From: Legionella quinlivanii
GTDB lineage: Bacteria > Pseudomonadota > Gammaproteobacteria > Legionellales > Legionellaceae
DNA: 64,000 nucleotides
Direction: 5' to 3'
Assembly (NCBI RefSeq): GCF_900461555.1
Contig: NZ_UGOX01000001.1
Span: forward strand, 2,989,501-3,053,500
Below the pieces are notes generated by a model, which saw only the letters and a list, made by a program, of their open reading frames with translations, did no database searches and had not been told where the DNA came from. This document shows, one piece after another, positions 54,409 through 64,000 of this stretch (the first letter of the stretch is position 1; each line of letters starts with the position of its first letter). The translations under genes and the position numbers were made by a program.

Positions 54409-55731
54409 TCAAGCCACTAATTGGTGAACAATATTCTCCATCGCAGCCGATCGAGAGCCCTTTACTAATACTGTCGTGCTGCTGTCCAATTGCGGCAGTA
54501 AATCCTGGGCCAGGGCGTCCTGGCTGGTGTAATGTCTGGCAGCCTGACCAAATGCCTTGCTGGTGAATTCGCTTTGCCGGCCACAGGTCAGGAGTAAATC
54601 GATGCCGTGAGACAAAGCAGCCTGACCAATTTCTTCATGATGTTTTTGTGTCCAGGCACCCAGTTCACCCATATCACCCAAAACTAAAATGCGCTTGCCC
54701 TGCCGCTTCGACAGCACATCGACAGCCGTTAATACGGAGCGAAGATTTGCATTATAGGTATCATCAATGACAATGGAATTATTTTTACCGGTCAAATAAG
54801 TCATCCTGCCTTTTACACCTGAAAAGCTATTGAGGCCATTGGCAATATCTCCAGAACTAATACCGGCAGCATAAGTACAACTGGAAGCTGCCAGCGCATT
54901 GCGAATAGAATGCTCTCCAGGAACCTGAAGATGAATTTTCTCACTTCCATTAGGTAATATCAGAGTAAATGAGGCACATCCCTTATCATCATAAGTAATT
55001 TCCCGGGCATGAACATCGCCAGTGTGTAATCCAAAACGCAGGACTTTTCTGTCGGTAAATAGTCCATCCCAGAAATGGGCATAATGATCATCCTGATTAA
55101 CAACAGCAGTGCCATCTTCGGACAAGCCCTCGTAAATTTCTCCCTTGGCACGGGCTACTCCATCAATAGAGCCGAAGCCCTCGATATGTGCCGGAGCAAT
55201 GTTATTAATTAAAGCAATTTGCGGTTTGACTATGGCAACCGTATGAGCAATCTCTCCCGGATGATTCGCACCCAGTTCAAATACTGCATAGCGATGCGCT
55301 TTGCTTAACTGCAGGACACTGAGCGGTGCGCCAATATGGTTATTCAGATTGCCAAAGGTTGCATGGGAGGGCTTGGGTAAAATCGATGCAATCATTTCCT
55401 TGACGGTTGTTTTACCATTGCTTCCTGTCAGGGCAATCACCGGACAATCAATACTCTGGCGGTGGGCTTTGGCCAGTTCAGTCATTGCCGTTAGAGAATT
55501 GTCCACCAGAATCTGGGGTATATTCGCCTGTGGATGCTTTTGCTCACAAATAACGGCCGCCGCGCCATTCGCCTGGGCGTCCAGAATAAATTCATAACCA
55601 TTAAGGCGTTCACCCTGTAAAGCGACAAATAAATCGCCCTTTTTTACCTGCCGGCTATCAATCACAATCCGCTGAATTTCACCTGCGAATTCAGGGCATC
55701 CCAGTATCTTTGTAATTTCTTCTAATTTCAT
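54409..55731 (-). CDS. murF: UDP-N-acetylmuramoyl-tripeptide--D-alanyl-D-alanine ligase
   Basis: 440 residues. ALTGSNGKTTVKEMIASIL (ATP loop), FELGANHPGEIAHTV and VIDDTYNANLRSV are the family motifs. It joins the Ddl product to UDP-MurNAc-tripeptide. The murE gene that should precede it is absent; zipA lies 60 bases upstream instead. The stop codon is 19 bases from the inverted-repeat element. Confidence 0.97.
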   Translation of the reverse strand: MKLEEITKILGCPEFAGEIQRIVIDSRQVKKGDLFVALQGERLNGYEFILDAQANGAAAVICEQKHPQANIPQILVDNSLTAMTELAKAHRQSIDCPVIALTGSNGKTTVKEMIASILPKPSHATFGNLNNHIGAPLSVLQLSKAHRYAVFELGANHPGEIAHTVAIVKPQIALINNIAPAHIEGFGSIDGVARAKGEIYEGLSEDGTAVVNQDDHYAHFWDGLFTDRKVLRFGLHTGDVHAREITYDDKGCASFTLILPNGSEKIHLQVPGEHSIRNALAASSCTYAAGISSGDIANGLNSFSGVKGRMTYLTGKNNSIVIDDTYNANLRSVLTAVDVLSKRQGKRILVLGDMGELGAWTQKHHEEIGQAALSHGIDLLLTCGRQSEFTSKAFGQAARHYTSQDALAQDLLPQLDSSTTVLVKGSRSAAMENIVHQLVA

Positions 55732-55791
55732 GAACTCTCGTCCTTCCGGAATTGCTTCATTTTGGGTTTTTAATTCTGCTCAGTTCAAAAG

Positions 55792-56547
55792 CTAGTGGGC
55801 AAGTTCAATCAAATCTCTTTCCTCTTCCGGAATATTAAGCATTTGATAATACCTTGCCATACCTTCTTCGTTTAAAACTCGCTGCTGATCATCCAGTAAA
55901 CGCGCATCCAGGCCCTCACTTAATAATCTCGCAGTTTCAAACATGGCTCTGATTCGTTCGGCATCCACCTCTGGCTCGCCGGAAGTCTGCATAAAAAGAC
56001 ACAGACCTTTTACGCTGAACGCACCGATATTCTGCAAATCAAATACCCCCGTTGCAGTTGCCGCAGCCAGACTGCAAAGAACCGCTCCCTGACCATTGGC
56101 TTGCTGATGGCGGTGGAATAGCTGGCCTTCTCCAAAACGCAGCCCCGCAGCCAGCACTGTCTGTAACAGCTCATAGCCAGCCAGCTGGCGATTTTCCTTA
56201 GCCTGTAAAAATAACATGATCATTTTTCCAGGTTTAACCCTCGGCTGTTTTTTTTCTTCTACGACCGCTCTTACTACAGGTGTTTTGACATCACGAACTG
56301 GATGCTTTCTGATTTCGGGCTCCTCATTCACTTCAGGCGAGGATGCATTTTCCTGAGTCAATTTTCGTACAGCGATAATGTCATCGAATGAACGGTTTTC
56401 AGCTGCCGCGGCTCCTAAAGTTGGCTTCGCCTGCTGATTCACCGCCGTACTGAAACTTTGCCGCCTGGCTTTCATTAATCGCCCGATTGCGATTACCACC
56501 CCAATGAGTAACACCACATTGAGAATCAGACTCCAGTTTGCCTGCAT
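55792..56547 (-). CDS. zipA: Cell division protein ZipA
   Basis: 251 residues: an N-terminal membrane helix (WSLILNVVLLIGVVIAIGRLM), a charged, Pro/Val-rich linker (about 35-105) and a C-terminal FtsZ-binding domain (about 110-251; MIMLFLQAKENRQLAGYELLQTVLAAGLRFGEGQLFHRH). It anchors the Z ring. In many gammaproteobacteria zipA follows smc and precedes ligA; here murF follows instead. Confidence 0.92.
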   Translation of the reverse strand: MQANWSLILNVVLLIGVVIAIGRLMKARRQSFSTAVNQQAKPTLGAAAAENRSFDDIIAVRKLTQENASSPEVNEEPEIRKHPVRDVKTPVVRAVVEEKKQPRVKPGKMIMLFLQAKENRQLAGYELLQTVLAAGLRFGEGQLFHRHQQANGQGAVLCSLAAATATGVFDLQNIGAFSVKGLCLFMQTSGEPEVDAERIRAMFETARLLSEGLDARLLDDQQRVLNEEGMARYYQMLNIPEEERDLIELAH

Positions 56548-56612
56548 GTTTGACTCCTATTAATTCGTCTTCAAGGTTTAACTCACCTTCCCAGACATTT
56601 GATTTTTATAAA

Positions 56613-59600
56613 TTATGATTCGGTCATTACTAAAGCTTGCTCAACATCGACAGTGACCACTCGCGATACACCGGGTTCCCTCATAGTGACACCAATTAAG
56701 TGATCCGCCAACTCCATTGCGATCTTATTGTGAGTAATAAACAGAAATTGCACGAATTGTGACATTTCTTTAACCAAAGCACAAAATCTTCCGACATTCA
56801 CATCATCGAGCGGCGCATCCACTTCGTCCAACATACAAAAGGGTGAAGGATTTAATTGAAATATGGCAAATACCAGAGCAACAGCTGTCATAGCCTTTTC
56901 ACCGCCTGATAACAGGTGAATTGTACTGTTGCGTTTGCCCGGAGGCTGAGCCATTACCATAATTCCCGCTTCCAGAAGATTATCACAGGTTAATTCAAGA
57001 AAGGCTCGTCCTCCACCAAAAAGGCGTGGGAAAAGACTTTGAAAGCGCGAATTCACCTCATCAAAGGTAATTTGTAAACGCTGCCGGGTTTCTTTATCCA
57101 TTTTCTCAATAGCTGCTTCAAGCGTCGACAGTGCCTCTGTCAAATCGTTGTGCTGTTCGTCAAGATACAATTTCCGCTGTGCTTCGGTTTCGTATTCTTC
57201 GATAGCGGCAAGATTGATAGCACCAAGCCGGCCAATTTTGTCCACAATTTCCTGCAGCTGTTGTTCACATAATGCCCAAGTACTTTCCTCGGGGATTTCA
57301 TTCAAAATGCTCTGAGGATTCACATTTAATTCATGAAGATTTTCCAGAACAGTATCAATCCGAACCGTCAAGGTCTGCAGCTGTAACTGTTCCTGCTGCG
57401 TTTTATCCTGCAGGGTTTTGGCGGCAGACTCCTCCGCTTTGTAAAGTGATTCCTGATGAGATAAGCTTTGGTTTAAACTGTCAATTGCCTCCCTGTACTG
57501 GCAAAGCACATCCTCCAGCTCCTGATGCTGAGCCAGTTTGGCATCCAGTGAATTGGTCCTGCTGCTATCAGGTGTTTCAAGCTCAAACAAGCGCTGTGCG
57601 ATTTTTTCCAGACGCTCCCCGATAGTCTGCTGCCTGACCTCCTCTCGCTGAATGTTGGCACTCAGCTGCTTATTAATCAGCGCCTCTCTCTCACGCTGCA
57701 ATTCTATCTGATGAATGCGGCTGCGGCAGTCGTCCAGGGACTGGCGGCGCGCCCTGCTATGCTCATCCCAGATCTGCTTTTCAGCATTAAAACGTGCGTG
57801 TTCCTGCTCATAACGCTGCAAATCCTGCCGGGTGAGACTGAGTTTGCTCTGAACCTCTTCTTTTTCCAGATTTAACTCTTCGAGCTGCTGATACAGCTCA
57901 TCCGTCTCCTCGTCAATACGGTGGCGTATTTGTTTCTGATGCGCAATCTGTCGTTCCAGCGCGTCTATTTCCGCTTTCAGCTGTCTTTGCTGATCCTGCC
58001 GCTGCCGACGATTATCCTGCCAGTTCTCAAGCTCGAACTCTTTATTCTGAATCTGCTCGCGAACTTCTTCCAATTGAGCCTGAAGTACCTCCAGTACCCC
58101 TTCGCATTCGGCCAGTTTTTCACGGCAGTGATTTAATTGCTGCTGCTTGACCAGCAAGCTCTCACCGGATTGCTCTTGCGGCAAAATGACCTGCAGCCAA
58201 GCTTGTGCCATCCAGATCCCTTGCGGAGTAATCACCGACTCTTCGGACTTAAGTCTCGGCAGCCATGCTCGAGCCTGCTCCAAATCTGCGGCGGCAAAAA
58301 TTCGTCTCAGATTAACCGGGGATTCAGGAATTACACCCTGAATTTTATCGGCAAGACAGGGAATCTCCTGTTTAACCTGTGCAGTGCGGGCCGCGGTGGT
58401 GAACGTCCCCCCGGTGATTTGCTGCTCGCTTAGTGCCGACATTAACTCGCTGATATCGTCCACAACGACTGCATGCATACCCAGTCCCAGAATTAACTCA
58501 ATCGCATATTCCCAGCCTTCTTCCACCTGCATTTTTTCAATAAGGCGGGACCTGGCTGACCAGGGTTCCGGGATTGTATGCTGCTGGTTAACCCGATTGT
58601 GCAGGGCAGCACTGAGACTGGCCTGCTCTACATTTAACTGATGGGAACGGCTTTGTTGCTGACGAAGACTGCTTTCAGTTTCATTCGCCAGGCGCTTCAA
58701 TGCCTGAATATCGGCCACAAGAAGCTGGCTCTGTGTTTCAGCCTGTTCACATTGCTCTGCTGCTTCACACAGGGCATCCTGCAATCCATTGAATTGCTCA
58801 TCAAACCCTTCTATAGGGGAAAGCTGCTGCTTTTCAATAGTAATTTTTTCCAGCCTGATTTGGCATTCCTGCGTTCGCTGCTGAATATGCTGCAGGCGTA
58901 GTTGCTCAAGCTGGCTGTCACGTGAGAGTTTGTTTAAATGGATGCTTACTTCACCGGCGGTATTCTGCCAGACGGCAAATTCTTCCTGCAGCGATTGATA
59001 AGCTTGGGTACATTCATTCAGCTCATGGCGTAATCTATCCAGTTTGACGTCCAGTTCTTTTTGATTAAGCTCGCTGGATGCCAGGGTTTCAGCATCCAGT
59101 TGTAATTGCTCGCAAACCGTCTGCCAGTCATTCTGTAATTGCTGTTGATCGCTTTGCAGACGTTGTTTTTCGCGGTGTTGCTGTTCACGGCTTTCTTCCA
59201 GACGGGCTATTTCAGTAGCAAGCTGATAAAACTGCTCTTGCAGCAATTGAAATTGCTGATTTTTTTGGTACAGACTCTCACGCATTTCCGTACATACCCG
59301 ATAGGCAGTCGTGGATTGCGTTTGATGCTGTTCATAGCTAATGAGTAACTGAGCGAGATTTTTGCGGGTTTGTTCCTGTTCTTTAATTAGTGCATCCCAT
59401 TTTAAAGCCAGAATTTCGGCTTTGCACCGCTTTTCCTGCTCCACTAACTCTTGATAACGCGCGGCGGTTTTTGCCTGACGTTCGAGGCGCTGCAATTGCT
59501 TGCCCAACTCTTCACGGACATCAGCGACGCGTAAGAGATTTTCGCGGGTATGACCGATTCTTAGCACAGTTTCCCGCCGTCTTTCCTTGTATTTGGAAAT

Positions 59601-60107
59601 CCCCGCGGCCTCCTCCAGAAAGGCGCGTAACTCCTCCGGTCTGGCTTCAATAATTTTGGAAATAGTTCCCTGGCCAATGATTGAGTAACCGCGGGCACCC
59701 GCACCGGTTCCCAAAAAAATATCGGTAATATCGCGGCGGCGGCAGCGGGTTCCGTTTAAAAAATAGGAGGAATCGCCGTCACGGGTGATTAGGCGCTTGA
59801 CTGAAATTTCCTGATAACTGGCGTATTGACCCGTCAAACGGCCCATGCTGTTATCAAATACCAGTTCAACCGAAGCCTGGCCTACTGCTTTTCGGGTTGA
59901 TGAGCCATTGAAAATAACATCGGTCATCGATTCACCGCGCAGGTTTTTTGCAGCGCTTTCACCCATTACCCAACGCACCGCATCGATGACATTGGATTTT
60001 CCGCAACCATTAGGCCCGACGACAGCGACAAGCTGACTTGGGAATGGAATTACGGTTGGATCTACGAAAGATTTGAAACCGGCCAGTTTTAATTGTTTAA
60101 GTTGCAT
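56613..60107 (-). CDS. smc: Chromosome partition protein SMC
   Basis: 1164 residues: N-terminal Walker A VGPNGCGKSNVIDAVRWVMGE, two long coiled coils around a central hinge (about 500-650), signature LLSGGEKAMTAVALVFAIF and Walker B FCMLDEVDAPLDDVN near the end. It forms the condensin ring with ScpA/ScpB, compacting the chromosome. This Smc type (rather than MukB) agrees with Legionella-like genomes. The 227-base divergent spacer to the DUF427 gene contains both promoters. Confidence 0.97.
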   Translation of the reverse strand: MQLKQLKLAGFKSFVDPTVIPFPSQLVAVVGPNGCGKSNVIDAVRWVMGESAAKNLRGESMTDVIFNGSSTRKAVGQASVELVFDNSMGRLTGQYASYQEISVKRLITRDGDSSYFLNGTRCRRRDITDIFLGTGAGARGYSIIGQGTISKIIEARPEELRAFLEEAAGISKYKERRRETVLRIGHTRENLLRVADVREELGKQLQRLERQAKTAARYQELVEQEKRCKAEILALKWDALIKEQEQTRKNLAQLLISYEQHQTQSTTAYRVCTEMRESLYQKNQQFQLLQEQFYQLATEIARLEESREQQHREKQRLQSDQQQLQNDWQTVCEQLQLDAETLASSELNQKELDVKLDRLRHELNECTQAYQSLQEEFAVWQNTAGEVSIHLNKLSRDSQLEQLRLQHIQQRTQECQIRLEKITIEKQQLSPIEGFDEQFNGLQDALCEAAEQCEQAETQSQLLVADIQALKRLANETESSLRQQQSRSHQLNVEQASLSAALHNRVNQQHTIPEPWSARSRLIEKMQVEEGWEYAIELILGLGMHAVVVDDISELMSALSEQQITGGTFTTAARTAQVKQEIPCLADKIQGVIPESPVNLRRIFAAADLEQARAWLPRLKSEESVITPQGIWMAQAWLQVILPQEQSGESLLVKQQQLNHCREKLAECEGVLEVLQAQLEEVREQIQNKEFELENWQDNRRQRQDQQRQLKAEIDALERQIAHQKQIRHRIDEETDELYQQLEELNLEKEEVQSKLSLTRQDLQRYEQEHARFNAEKQIWDEHSRARRQSLDDCRSRIHQIELQREREALINKQLSANIQREEVRQQTIGERLEKIAQRLFELETPDSSRTNSLDAKLAQHQELEDVLCQYREAIDSLNQSLSHQESLYKAEESAAKTLQDKTQQEQLQLQTLTVRIDTVLENLHELNVNPQSILNEIPEESTWALCEQQLQEIVDKIGRLGAINLAAIEEYETEAQRKLYLDEQHNDLTEALSTLEAAIEKMDKETRQRLQITFDEVNSRFQSLFPRLFGGGRAFLELTCDNLLEAGIMVMAQPPGKRNSTIHLLSGGEKAMTAVALVFAIFQLNPSPFCMLDEVDAPLDDVNVGRFCALVKEMSQFVQFLFITHNKIAMELADHLIGVTMREPGVSRVVTVDVEQALVMTES

Positions 60108-60334
60108 GAGGCAAAGAGCAATCGATTATTGAAAAATTGTACCTTAATATCTCTGATGAAGAGAAGGTTTTAGGTGAATTACCCCAATAAAATTTATCAA
60201 ATCAGTGGACTCAAAAAGTTTTCCCACAGTCCGTACAAAACACGGCTATACTTGAGAAACAAGCAGCCATTTTTCTGACAGCCAGCTTCCTTGGCAGGCT
60301 GCAAGCGCCTGAAACTGCCAGAGAGGGTAAGAAA

Positions 60335-60619
60335 ATGACCAAGGCAATATGGAATGGCACAATAATTGCTGAAAGTAATCAGTGTGAGCGTGTGGAAGGA
60401 AATTTCTATTTTCCCTTGGATTCGGTACACCAGGAATTTCTAACAGACAGTCCCCATACTTCAACATGTCCCTGGAAGGGAGTTGCTCATTACTATGATG
60501 TTACGGTAGATGGCAAAACTAACCCGGCGGCGGCCTGGTATTATCCGGAGCCGAAAGAGGCAGCCAACAGGATAAAGAATTATATCGCTTTCTGGAAAGG
60601 CATAAGCATTATCGATTAA
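60335..60619 (+). CDS. DUF427 family protein
   Basis: 94 residues. The DUF427 fold (a small beta-barrel) is recognised by WNGTIIAES, VEGNFYFP and CPWKGVAHYYDVTVDG with AAWYYPEPKEAA near the C-terminus. Stand-alone copies occur in many bacteria; no function is proven. It ends 31 bases before egtB, with a ribosome site for the latter in the gap, so they may be co-transcribed. Confidence 0.85.
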   Translation: MTKAIWNGTIIAESNQCERVEGNFYFPLDSVHQEFLTDSPHTSTCPWKGVAHYYDVTVDGKTNPAAAWYYPEPKEAANRIKNYIAFWKGISIID

Positions 60620-60650
60620 TGAGTGATATCCTCCTGAGAAGGATTAGAAA

Positions 60651-61955
60651 ATGGATCGGGCACAGCTTAAAAATAGTTATCAGACTATTCGCTATCAGAC
60701 AGAAATTATCTGCGAACCCCTGGTTACCGAAGACTATGTGATTCAGGCAATTGAAGATGTCAGCCCGCCCAAATGGCATTTGGCACATACCTCCTGGTTT
60801 TTTGAAACCTTTATTCTTAAATCGTTCGTGCCTGACTACACTCTGTTTCAGAATGATTTTGGATTTTTATTTAACTCCTATTATCAAGGGGTTGGCCATC
60901 CTTTTCCCCGTCCCAAACGCGGGTTGCTTGCCCGCCCGACAGTGAATGAAATTTTTGGATACCGCAGGGCTATTGATCAGCGAATTCTCGAAATGCTTGA
61001 CCGCCTGCCTGAGGAACAACTGGAACGCGTCACCGCACTGATTACCCTGGGTTTGCATCATGAGCAGCAGCATCAGGAATTATTGCTCATGGACATTAAA
61101 TATAATTTTTCCGTGAATCCATTATTTCCTGTTTATAAGCCGCAACGAGCCTTGTTGAAAACAGCAGAGCCGCTTGCTTTAAAATTTATGGAAGTAGCCG
61201 GCACCATCGCAGAAATTGGCCACGAAGGAGGCAAGTTTTGTTTTGATAATGAACTGCCGCGACACCGTAAGATATTAACACCCTATGCACTCGCCAATCG
61301 ACTGGTTACCAATGCTGAATATCTGGAATTTATTGAGGCCAATGCCTATCAGGAACCCCAATGGTGGTTGTCTGATGGTTGGGATTGGCTTCAACAGCAG
61401 CAAATTCGTTCGCCTCTTTACTGGCATAAAATAGACAATCAGTGGTTCATTTTTGGATTGTCCGGTTTAAGCGAGCTGGTCCCGGAAGAACCAGTGGCGC
61501 ATATCAGTTTCTACGAAGCAGAGGCTTATGCGAGATGGAGAGGCTGCCGATTGCCCACTGAGGAAGAGTGGGAACATTTTGCAAGTCATTATTTAATGGG
61601 AACAGGAAGTGAAAACTTTATGGAAAAAGGAATTTTTCATCCACTGCCCTGCTCTCAGCCAAATAAGGGGAACGTCTATCAGCTTTTTGGCGATCTCTGG
61701 GAATGGACTGCCAGCTCTTATAGCGCTTATCCCGGATACAAATCACTTGAAGGTTCACTGGGTGAATACAATGGCAAATTTATGAATAACCAACGAGTCT
61801 TGCGCGGGGGAAGTTGTGCAACGCCTGCGGCTCATATCCGCACTACTTATCGAAATTTTTTTCAACCAGATAAACGCTGGGCATTCAGCGGGATTCGTCT
61901 GGCCCGGGATGAAGAAAATTTGTCGATTCAAACTAATAAAAAGGATAAAAAATGA
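60651..61955 (+). CDS. egtB: Ergothioneine biosynthesis sulfoxide synthase EgtB
   Basis: 434 residues. Non-haem iron enzyme that joins cysteine or gamma-glutamylcysteine to hercynine. N-terminal DinB-like part carries KWHLAHTSWFFE (His about 46) and LGLHHEQQHQELLLMD (His 137 and His 141), the three iron ligands. The C-terminal formylglycine-generating-enzyme-like domain has GCRLPTEEEWEHFA and RVLRGGSCATPAAHIRTTYRN. It overlaps egtD by 4 bases, so the two form one unit. Confidence 0.93.
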   Translation: MDRAQLKNSYQTIRYQTEIICEPLVTEDYVIQAIEDVSPPKWHLAHTSWFFETFILKSFVPDYTLFQNDFGFLFNSYYQGVGHPFPRPKRGLLARPTVNEIFGYRRAIDQRILEMLDRLPEEQLERVTALITLGLHHEQQHQELLLMDIKYNFSVNPLFPVYKPQRALLKTAEPLALKFMEVAGTIAEIGHEGGKFCFDNELPRHRKILTPYALANRLVTNAEYLEFIEANAYQEPQWWLSDGWDWLQQQQIRSPLYWHKIDNQWFIFGLSGLSELVPEEPVAHISFYEAEAYARWRGCRLPTEEEWEHFASHYLMGTGSENFMEKGIFHPLPCSQPNKGNVYQLFGDLWEWTASSYSAYPGYKSLEGSLGEYNGKFMNNQRVLRGGSCATPAAHIRTTYRNFFQPDKRWAFSGIRLARDEENLSIQTNKKDKK

Positions 61956-62950
61956 ATGCAAATTTACAGATAAAGACGATAAGTGATGGAAAATACCCGC
62001 AGAATGATCGACAGGAATTTATGCGTGATGTCGAAAGAGGACTCTCCAGTAAAAAGAAGTACATTTCCTCCAAATATTTCTATGATGAGAAAGGCAGCGA
62101 GTTATTTAATCAGATAACGCGGCATCCTGATTACTATCTGACCAAATGTGAACTTGAAATTCTCGAAGACAACAAGCGGGAATTCGCCGACATTTTTGGA
62201 GAAAGCAGTTTTAATCTGATAGAACTTGGCCCCGGTGAAGGAATCAAGTCGCGAATATTTATTAATGAATTTCTGCAGAGATCCCTGGATTTCACTTATT
62301 TTACTATCGATATTTCAAGACGCTATCTTAATCAGATTGTAAAACAATTCAATCACGATTTGCCCAAATTAAAACTGATCGCTTTGAATTCAGATTATTT
62401 CAGCGGCCTGCACTGGCTTAGCCAACGCTCTAAACGTCGAAATGTAGTTCTTTTTCTAGGCTCCAGTATTGGTAACTTTAATCAGGATGATACCCAGGTT
62501 TTTCTAAAGAATATTGCAAGCGATCTGCAAAATGATGACTATCTGCTTATTGGCTTCGATCTTAGAAAAGATATCAACATTTTAAACAAGGCCTATAACG
62601 ACAGTGATCTGATCACCCGCCATTTCAATCTGAATTTGTTAAATCGTATGAATAGGGAACTGGGCGGCCATTTTGACCTCGATCAATTTCAGCATTATGC
62701 CACTTACAATGTCTATTCCGGAGCCATGGAAAGTTATCTGCTCAGCCGAAAAAAGCAATCCATTCCTGTCGATGCTTTAAACCGTTCTTTTAGCTTTTAC
62801 GAATACGAGCCTATCCATGTGGAATATTCTTATAAATATCTGATTGATCAACTTGAGATTTTTGCAGAAAACAGCGGTTTTGAAATTGTGAAGAATTACA
62901 TGGATTCAAAAGGCTATTTCGTGGATTCGCTGTGGCGTGTACGCAAATAG
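61952..62950 (+). CDS. egtD: L-histidine N(alpha)-methyltransferase EgtD
   Basis: 332 residues. It trimethylates histidine to hercynine with SAM. LIELGPGEGIKSRIFINEFL (SAM-binding) and VVLFLGSSIGNFNQDDT are the family marks, and the N-terminal DVERGLSSKKKYISSKYFYDEKGSELFN is characteristic. With EgtB it gives the two-gene core of ergothioneine synthesis; no egtE-like lyase, egtA or egtC is seen here, so those steps must be encoded elsewhere or by general enzymes. Confidence 0.93.
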   Translation: MNANLQIKTISDGKYPQNDRQEFMRDVERGLSSKKKYISSKYFYDEKGSELFNQITRHPDYYLTKCELEILEDNKREFADIFGESSFNLIELGPGEGIKSRIFINEFLQRSLDFTYFTIDISRRYLNQIVKQFNHDLPKLKLIALNSDYFSGLHWLSQRSKRRNVVLFLGSSIGNFNQDDTQVFLKNIASDLQNDDYLLIGFDLRKDINILNKAYNDSDLITRHFNLNLLNRMNRELGGHFDLDQFQHYATYNVYSGAMESYLLSRKKQSIPVDALNRSFSFYEYEPIHVEYSYKYLIDQLEIFAENSGFEIVKNYMDSKGYFVDSLWRVRK

Positions 62951-62956
62951 TTTAAA

Positions 62957-62973
62957 GCGCTTATCTTAAGCGC
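62957..62973 (+). other. Small hairpin between egtD and the next gene
   Basis: gcgctta-tct-taagcgc, a 7-bp perfect stem with a three-base loop, just before the ribosome site of the next gene (ggagaggagaat). It has no T-run, so it is a weak terminator at best, or an element that sets the relative level of the downstream gene. Confidence 0.35.
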
Positions 62974-62987
62974 CTGGAGAGGAGAAT

Positions 62988-64000
62988 ATGATGAATCTGG
63001 TTACAGCAAGCAAGCCTGTTTCATTTATCAATAAAAATGGAATACGTCTTAAAGGTATCCTTGAACAGCCTCTCATAGCCAGTAAAACTTATGCGATTTA
63101 TGCGCATTGCTTTACCTGTACCAAAAGTTCTTTGGCCGCCGTCAGAGTTAGCAAAGCATTGGCACAACAGGGCATTAATGTGCTGCGTTTTGACTTTGCC
63201 GGTCTTGGACAAAGCGAAGGCAATTTCAGCGAATCAAATTTCACCAGCAACCTCGATGATTTGATTGCCGCCTTTCATTTCCTCGGTCAGGAATTTCATA
63301 CTCCCCAGATATTAATTGGACATAGCCTTGGTGGAGCGGCCGTTCTTGCAGCCCTTAACCAATTACCGGATATCAAGGTCGTTATAACGATCGGTGCTCC
63401 AGCCTATGCAGCCCATGTCGTTCATAATTTTAATGACAAAATCAGTGAAATCGAAAAGAATGGACAGGCCGATGTCCTTTTGGGCGGGCGCAAGCTCACG
63501 CTGACCCGGCAGTTTCTGAATGATTTGGCACAATATCATTGTGTGGAGCGTCTGGCAAAGAACAAGGCGGCTCTTTTAGTCTGTCATTCCCCTGTCGACA
63601 CCACTGTATCTATTGAACATGCCGAGCAAATTTTTAAAGCCGCCAAACATCCCAAGAGTTTCTTGTCGCTCGGTGACGCCGATCATCTGGTTACACAGCA
63701 AAAGGATGCCGATTTTCTGGCCCGCATGATAGCCGGGTGGAGTATGCGTTGGGTGAACATTGAGAATGAACCCCAATTGGTTGACAACCAGAATCAGGTC
63801 ATTGTCAGTGAAAGCCATCAAAGTAAATTTCAGCAGATTATTGATTGGCAGGGACAGCAGCTTATTGCAGACGAACCCATTGAGTCCGGCGGAAAAAATA
63901 CGGGACCCGGACCCTATGATTATTTATTAATGGCCCTGGGTGCCTGTACCAGTATGACCTTGCGTCTTTATGCAGATCATAAGCAAATCCCCCTGCAGCA
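62988..64000 (+). CDS. Bifunctional alpha/beta-hydrolase and OsmC-family protein (3' end cut by window edge)
   Basis: 337 residues visible. The N-terminal part is an alpha/beta hydrolase: [14 protein letters not shown] near residue 40, [23 protein letters not shown] (nucleophile elbow) and the acid/His region [12 protein letters not shown] then GDADHLV. After about residue 265 an OsmC domain begins ([33 protein letters not shown]), whose Cys pair reduces hydroperoxides. Such fusions are known in many proteobacteria. The strong ribosome site (ggagaggag) precedes two adjacent ATGs; I took the first. Confidence 0.9.
   Translation, partial: MMNLVTASKPVSFINKNGIRLKGILEQPLIASKTYAIYAHCFTCTKSSLAAVRVSKALAQQGINVLRFDFAGLGQSEGNFSESNFTSNLDDLIAAFHFLGQEFHTPQILIGHSLGGAAVLAALNQLPDIKVVITIGAPAYAAHVVHNFNDKISEIEKNGQADVLLGGRKLTLTRQFLNDLAQYHCVERLAKNKAALLVCHSPVDTTVSIEHAEQIFKAAKHPKSFLSLGDADHLVTQQKDADFLARMIAGWSMRWVNIENEPQLVDNQNQVIVSESHQSKFQQIIDWQGQQLIADEPIESGGKNTGPGPYDYLLMALGACTSMTLRLYADHKQIPLQ

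Overview
The window reads as a chromosomal segment of a gammaproteobacterium of the order Legionellales, most likely a Legionella species other than L. pneumophila. The main reasons are a tandem OTU-domain protein matching the Legionella effector LotA in layout, a very large protein with a CX5R phosphoinositide-phosphatase-like motif, and otherwise typical gammaproteobacterial housekeeping blocks (def-fmt-rsmB, lysM-dprA-smg-topA, the mur/fts cluster). By eye the GC content looks higher than the roughly 38% of L. pneumophila; I did not compute it, and I do not assign a species. No rRNA, tRNA, CRISPR array or complete insertion sequence is visible.

Layout. 1-4000: the start of an E1-type TPP dehydrogenase gene running off the left edge, an orphan fliK/flhB-tail pair, a guanidino-group hydrolase or transferase, and two small genes. 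4.1-7.7 kb: a 1216-residue putative effector. 7.9-10.6 kb: a VanX-type D-Ala-D-Ala dipeptidase convergent with a PBP4-type DD-carboxypeptidase. 10.7-14.9 kb (minus): def, fmt, rsmB, a CPBP-like membrane protein and a lone parB. 15.1-20.0 kb (plus): lysM, dprA, smg, topA. 20.0-25.0 kb: a Csu-like chaperone-usher pilus locus in two divergent units. 25.6-31.4 kb: a short orphan gene, then a tight cyanophycin operon (cphA, cphB, isoaspartyl peptidase) ending in an FAD monooxygenase gene. 31.6-34.9 kb: PRC-barrel, DUF2845, a phosphotransferase, a repeat-rich decayed region, a PH-domain membrane protein and a DciA-like gene. 35.0-41.3 kb: LotA-like tandem OTU effector, autotransporter, methyltransferase.

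41.4-60.1 kb is one long minus-strand envelope and division block, transcribed smc, zipA, murF, mraY, murD, ftsW, murC, murB, ddl, ftsQ, ftsA, ftsZ, an unknown hydrolase-like gene, lpxC. It makes UDP-MurNAc-pentapeptide and lipid I, and builds the FtsA/FtsQ/FtsZ/ZipA/FtsW divisome. It lacks murG, murE, ftsI and ftsL, is split by a 250-bp inverted-repeat element between murF and mraY, and has a foreign-looking papain-like gene between ftsZ and lpxC. 60.3-64 kb (plus): a DUF427 gene, egtB and egtD (ergothioneine core genes), and an alpha/beta hydrolase-OsmC fusion cut by the right edge.

The least expected parts are the two effector candidates, the cyanophycin operon with its extra monooxygenase, the thiol-hydrolase-like gene in the division cluster, and a family of small nested inverted-repeat elements. 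One terminal repeat of these supplies the only start codon of a phosphotransferase gene. Another lies inside a broken gene.
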